From contig CALFUN010000012.1 of NCBI GenBank assembly GCA_937929915.1, positions 48,182 to 112,181 of the forward strand: 64,000 nucleotides of DNA, written 5' to 3'. Each line of letters begins with the position of its first letter. Positions within the stretch are counted from its first letter, which is position 1. The translations under genes and the position numbers were made by a program. Positions 61,399-64,000 of this stretch are shown here, piece by piece. Source of the stretch: an uncultured Caulobacterales bacterium. GTDB lineage: Bacteria > Pseudomonadota > Alphaproteobacteria > Caulobacterales > Maricaulaceae. Under the pieces are notes generated by a model that saw only the letters and a list, made by a program, of their open reading frames with translations, was not told the origin of the DNA and searched no databases.

Positions 61399-63582
61399 TT
61401 AATATAGCGTTTCACCCGCTTTGGCCATTTCGCGGAATTTCACAGGCGGGCTAAATCGTGCGCCGTAATGTTGTGCCAGCCGGTCTGATATTTCGACATA
61501 GGTATCTATGCCGATTGTGTCGATGTAAGAGAGCGGCCCGCCCGTATATGGCGGAAAGCCAAGGCCAAATATCGCGCCAAGATCAGCGCTTTGCGGGTCC
61601 GGGACAACGCCTTGTGCATAGGTCCGCGCCGTGGGTGCCAGCAGCGCATAAAGCAGGCGCTCTTTTACTGTATCGGCAGAGGGCTGCTCGTCTAAAAGCG
61701 GGTAATGCTCGGACATGCCTTTCCAGAGATCAAGGCGTTTGCCATTTTCATCATAATTGTAAAAACCTGCACCAAAGCGGCGACCTGCGCGATCCCATTT
61801 TGTTACCATATTGGTCATGAAATCTTCTGTGCCAGTTGGAACATATTTATCTCCCATCTCCTCTTGGGTGGATTTCATAATGTCATAACCAAGCTTGAGT
61901 GTTGTATCATCTGATACAGCCAGCGGACCAATGGGAAGGCCAAGTATCGCCGCGCAATTCTCAATCAAAGCTGGATTGACGCCTTCTGTGACCATTAAGC
62001 TGGCTTCATTGACATAAGGCGGGAAAACTTGATTGGTAAAGAAACCGCGCACATCTTTGACAACAATCGGCGTTTTGCGAATTTTTCTATTATAATCAAA
62101 GGCTGCGGCCAAGGCGACATCGCCTGTGCCTTCATGCGGGATAATTTCGAGGAGCGGCATGCGCTCAACGGGGCTAAAAAAGTGCATGCCAATAAATTGG
62201 TCAGGCCGCGATGAGTGTTTTGCAAGGCTGCCAATCGGAAGTGTTGAGGTGTTAGAGGCAAAGACAACATTTTGGCCAATAACGGCTTCTGTTTTCTTAA
62301 TCACATCAGCTTTAACGTCAGGTCGTTCAAACACAGCTTCGATAATGAGGTCAACATCTTTGAGGTCATCATAATTATCTGTAGGCGTGATACGGGCAAG
62401 GAATGCATCCGCTTTGTCTTGGGTCATACGGCCACGTTTAACATTCTTATCGAGAATTTTTTTCGTATAAGCGATAGATTTTTGCGCATCTTCTAGTGTG
62501 CGGTCAAGCGAGATAACCTCCATGCCCGCTTTGGCTGTCACGTGAGCGATACCGGAGCCCATCAAGCCTGCGCCTAAGACGCCGACTTTTTTAATATCAA
62601 GGGCCGGGACGGATGCGGGACGCTGCGCGCCTTTTTCTGCCGCGCCTTTGTTAATGAATAATGTGCGGATCATATTTTTCGACACATCACCAGAGAGTAA
62701 TTTGACGAAATATTTGACTTCGATCTCTAGCGCCTTGTCCATTGGCACGATCGAGCCTTCATAGAAACACGACATAATGGCTTGCACGGCGGGGTAATTA
62801 CCTTTGGTTTGTTCCATTGCCATGGCATTTGCCGCCATATGGAATTGCACAGATTTTGGGTTCATCGCGCCAGACCCGCCCGGGATTTTAAAGCCGCGTA
62901 TATCCCACGGCGAAAGCGTTTTGGGGTTAGCTTTGATCCAAGCTTTTGCGGCCTCAATCGTGGTGCCCGCTTCAACAACGTCGTGGATAAGGCCTTGCGC
63001 TTTGGCTTTTTTGGGGTCCAAATTCTTGCCTTGGGTGCACATTACGGCTGCATTTTGCAAGCCAAGCAAACGCATAGTGCGCTGCGTTCCGCCCCCGCCC
63101 GGCAGCAGGCCAACTAGCACCTCTGGCAGGCCGAGTTTAACCGCAGGACTATCAGCGGCCACGCGGTAATGCGCGGCAAGCGCAATTTCAAGACCGCCGC
63201 CAAGCGCTAGCCCTTCAATGGCGGCGGCAACGGGTTTGGCCTTTTTACCTTCGCGCGATATTTGCCGCGGACTATATCCGCCCGTTTCAAATTTGCGAAA
63301 GGCTTTGGACAGGCCCATGGCTTTGTCCACGCCCTCTTGAGTGATGTCGCCGCCAATATCGCTCATCATGGTCAGGTCAGCGCCCGCCATAAAGCCATTA
63401 GCTTTGCCAGAGGCCCAAATAAGGCCTGTCATATCGTCATTTTGGGTAAATTCATCGGCAAATTTTATCAATTCTTCGATGAAGTCAGGGGTGATGACAT
63501 TCATGGTTTGATCGGGCACATCAATTGTGGCCAGAACAATGCCATCGGCATCTATGTTTAAAGAGAAATTCTTATAACTCAT
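61399..63582 (-). CDS. fadJ: Fatty acid oxidation multifunctional protein (enoyl-CoA hydratase / 3-hydroxyacyl-CoA dehydrogenase)
   Basis: A 727-residue fusion. The N-terminal crotonase domain (about 1-190) has the oxyanion-hole AGADLTMM, EGLALGGGLEIALAAHYR and LPEVLVGLLPGGGG. The NAD domain begins near residue 330 (VGVLGAGLMGSGIAHV), and HFFSPVERMPLLEIIP holds the catalytic His. Two C-terminal 3HCDH domains follow. It performs hydration and dehydrogenation in beta-oxidation. The thiolase gene lies upstream on the same strand, 75 bases away. The name fadJ or fadB is by family. Confidence 0.93.
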   Translation of the reverse strand: MSYKNFSLNIDADGIVLATIDVPDQTMNVITPDFIEELIKFADEFTQNDDMTGLIWASGKANGFMAGADLTMMSDIGGDITQEGVDKAMGLSKAFRKFETGGYSPRQISREGKKAKPVAAAIEGLALGGGLEIALAAHYRVAADSPAVKLGLPEVLVGLLPGGGGTQRTMRLLGLQNAAVMCTQGKNLDPKKAKAQGLIHDVVEAGTTIEAAKAWIKANPKTLSPWDIRGFKIPGGSGAMNPKSVQFHMAANAMAMEQTKGNYPAVQAIMSCFYEGSIVPMDKALEIEVKYFVKLLSGDVSKNMIRTLFINKGAAEKGAQRPASVPALDIKKVGVLGAGLMGSGIAHVTAKAGMEVISLDRTLEDAQKSIAYTKKILDKNVKRGRMTQDKADAFLARITPTDNYDDLKDVDLIIEAVFERPDVKADVIKKTEAVIGQNVVFASNTSTLPIGSLAKHSSRPDQFIGMHFFSPVERMPLLEIIPHEGTGDVALAAAFDYNRKIRKTPIVVKDVRGFFTNQVFPPYVNEASLMVTEGVNPALIENCAAILGLPIGPLAVSDDTTLKLGYDIMKSTQEEMGDKYVPTGTEDFMTNMVTKWDRAGRRFGAGFYNYDENGKRLDLWKGMSEHYPLLDEQPSADTVKERLLYALLAPTARTYAQGVVPDPQSADLGAIFGLGFPPYTGGPLSYIDTIGIDTYVEISDRLAQHYGARFSPPVKFREMAKAGETLY

Positions 63583-63657
63583 TATATTGCAATCCGTCTT
63601 GATATTAAAATCTATATTCAGCCTGTAGCTTTAGGGATTAGGCTGATACCTTATGCG

Positions 63658-64000
63658 TTAAACGCGCTCTATGATGGTGGCTGTGCCCATGCCGCCGCCG
63701 ATACATAAAGTCACCAGCGCGGTTTCTTTATCCGCGCGTTCCAGCTCATCAACCATGGTACCAAGGATCATCGCCCCCGTAGCGCCGAGCGGATGGCCCA
63801 TAGCAATCGCACCGCCATTGACGTTAATGTCATTATGGTCAACATCCATCGCTTGCATGAAGCGCAGCACTACGGCCGCAAAGGCTTCATTAAGCTCATA
63901 AATATCGATGTCATTTTTATCCATGCCCGCACGTTTAAGCGCTTTTTTGGCGGCAAATTCTGGCCCTGTGAGCATGATGGTTGGCTCTGAACCAATAGAG
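63658..64000 (-). CDS. fadA: Acetyl-CoA C-acyltransferase, C-terminal part (5' end outside window)
   Basis: The reading frame runs off the window end; 113 C-terminal residues are visible. They contain the thiolase motifs [26 protein letters not shown] with the catalytic His, and [17 protein letters not shown] with the second Cys. The upstream position to fadJ on the same strand makes it the thiolase partner of the beta-oxidation complex. Confidence 0.92.
   Translation of the reverse strand, partial: SIGSEPTIMLTGPEFAAKKALKRAGMDKNDIDIYELNEAFAAVVLRFMQAMDVDHNDINVNGGAIAMGHPLGATGAMILGTMVDELERADKETALVTLCIGGGMGTATIIERV

Noticed and set aside
1..64000. CRISPR arrays, insertion sequences, prophage or tRNA-linked integration
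   Set aside because: No regular repeat arrays, transposase or integrase motifs, or tRNA-like cloverleafs were seen on reading the window.

Overview
The window comes from an alphaproteobacterium. The evidence is a phenylacetate (paa) operon, a MetH split into two polypeptides, a bifunctional PutA without a DNA-binding domain, and a large TonB receptor; an aquatic or marine member of the Caulobacterales/Hyphomonadales/Parvularculales side of the class is an inference. Coding density is very high, with many ATGA, TGATG and TAATG junctions. I saw no tRNA, rRNA, transposase, phage gene or CRISPR array.

Region 1 (1-38557) is a large steroid catabolic island. Its first operon (1-7813) encodes acyl-CoA dehydrogenases including a FadE30-like protein, a FadA6-like thiolase, IpdF, a ChsB1/Hsd4-type SDR, a MaoC hydratase, a ketosteroid isomerase with its Tyr/Asp catalytic residues, and a second thiolase. 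It is followed by a KstD-like flavoprotein and a membrane-anchored arylsulfatase (7879-11162). A minus-strand group (16117-11172) has an HsdA-type 3alpha-hydroxysteroid dehydrogenase, another SDR, an aldehyde dehydrogenase and an anchored beta-propeller protein. A TonB receptor (16560-19217) ends in a strong terminator and is followed by a second arylsulfatase and an alkylsulfatase-like metallo-beta-lactamase protein. Then come a 2Fe-2S ferredoxin with an alpha/beta hydrolase on the minus strand, and a plus-strand operon (23629-31950) with a tandem family III CoA-transferase, the DUF35/Ltp2 side-chain aldolase pair, a CoA ligase, a second CoA-transferase and an amidohydrolase. The last block has a two-part crotonase on the minus strand and, divergently, a TetR regulator, a cytochrome P450, a Rieske oxygenase, a 3alpha/20beta-HSD-like SDR and a second beta-propeller protein (32995-38557).

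Four copies of one 21-bp palindrome (arms close to TTTYCGAAC and GTTCGGAAA, 3-nt centre) stand before four of these transcription units: kstD, the SDR/ALDH group, the ferredoxin/CoA-transferase divergence, and the tetR/crotonase divergence. I infer one regulon controlled by the TetR protein at 32995. With three sulfatases of two mechanistic classes and a TonB receptor, the likely job is uptake, desulfation and full degradation of sulfated steroids. No substrate has been shown.

Region 2 (38563-48925) is a phenylacetate catabolic cluster: paaR, paaK, paaZ and paaG on the minus strand, and paaI, a paaJ-like thiolase and paaABCDE on the plus strand. One operator fits the ACCG-NN-CG-NN-CGGT pattern in the paaG/paaI gap, and a one-mismatch copy lies before paaA.

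Region 3 (48951-64000) is mostly core metabolism: a class I glutamine amidotransferase and putA; split metH; moaA facing a two-subunit molybdenum hydroxylase of the isoquinoline 1-oxidoreductase type; and a fadJ/fadA fatty acid beta-oxidation pair cut by the window end.
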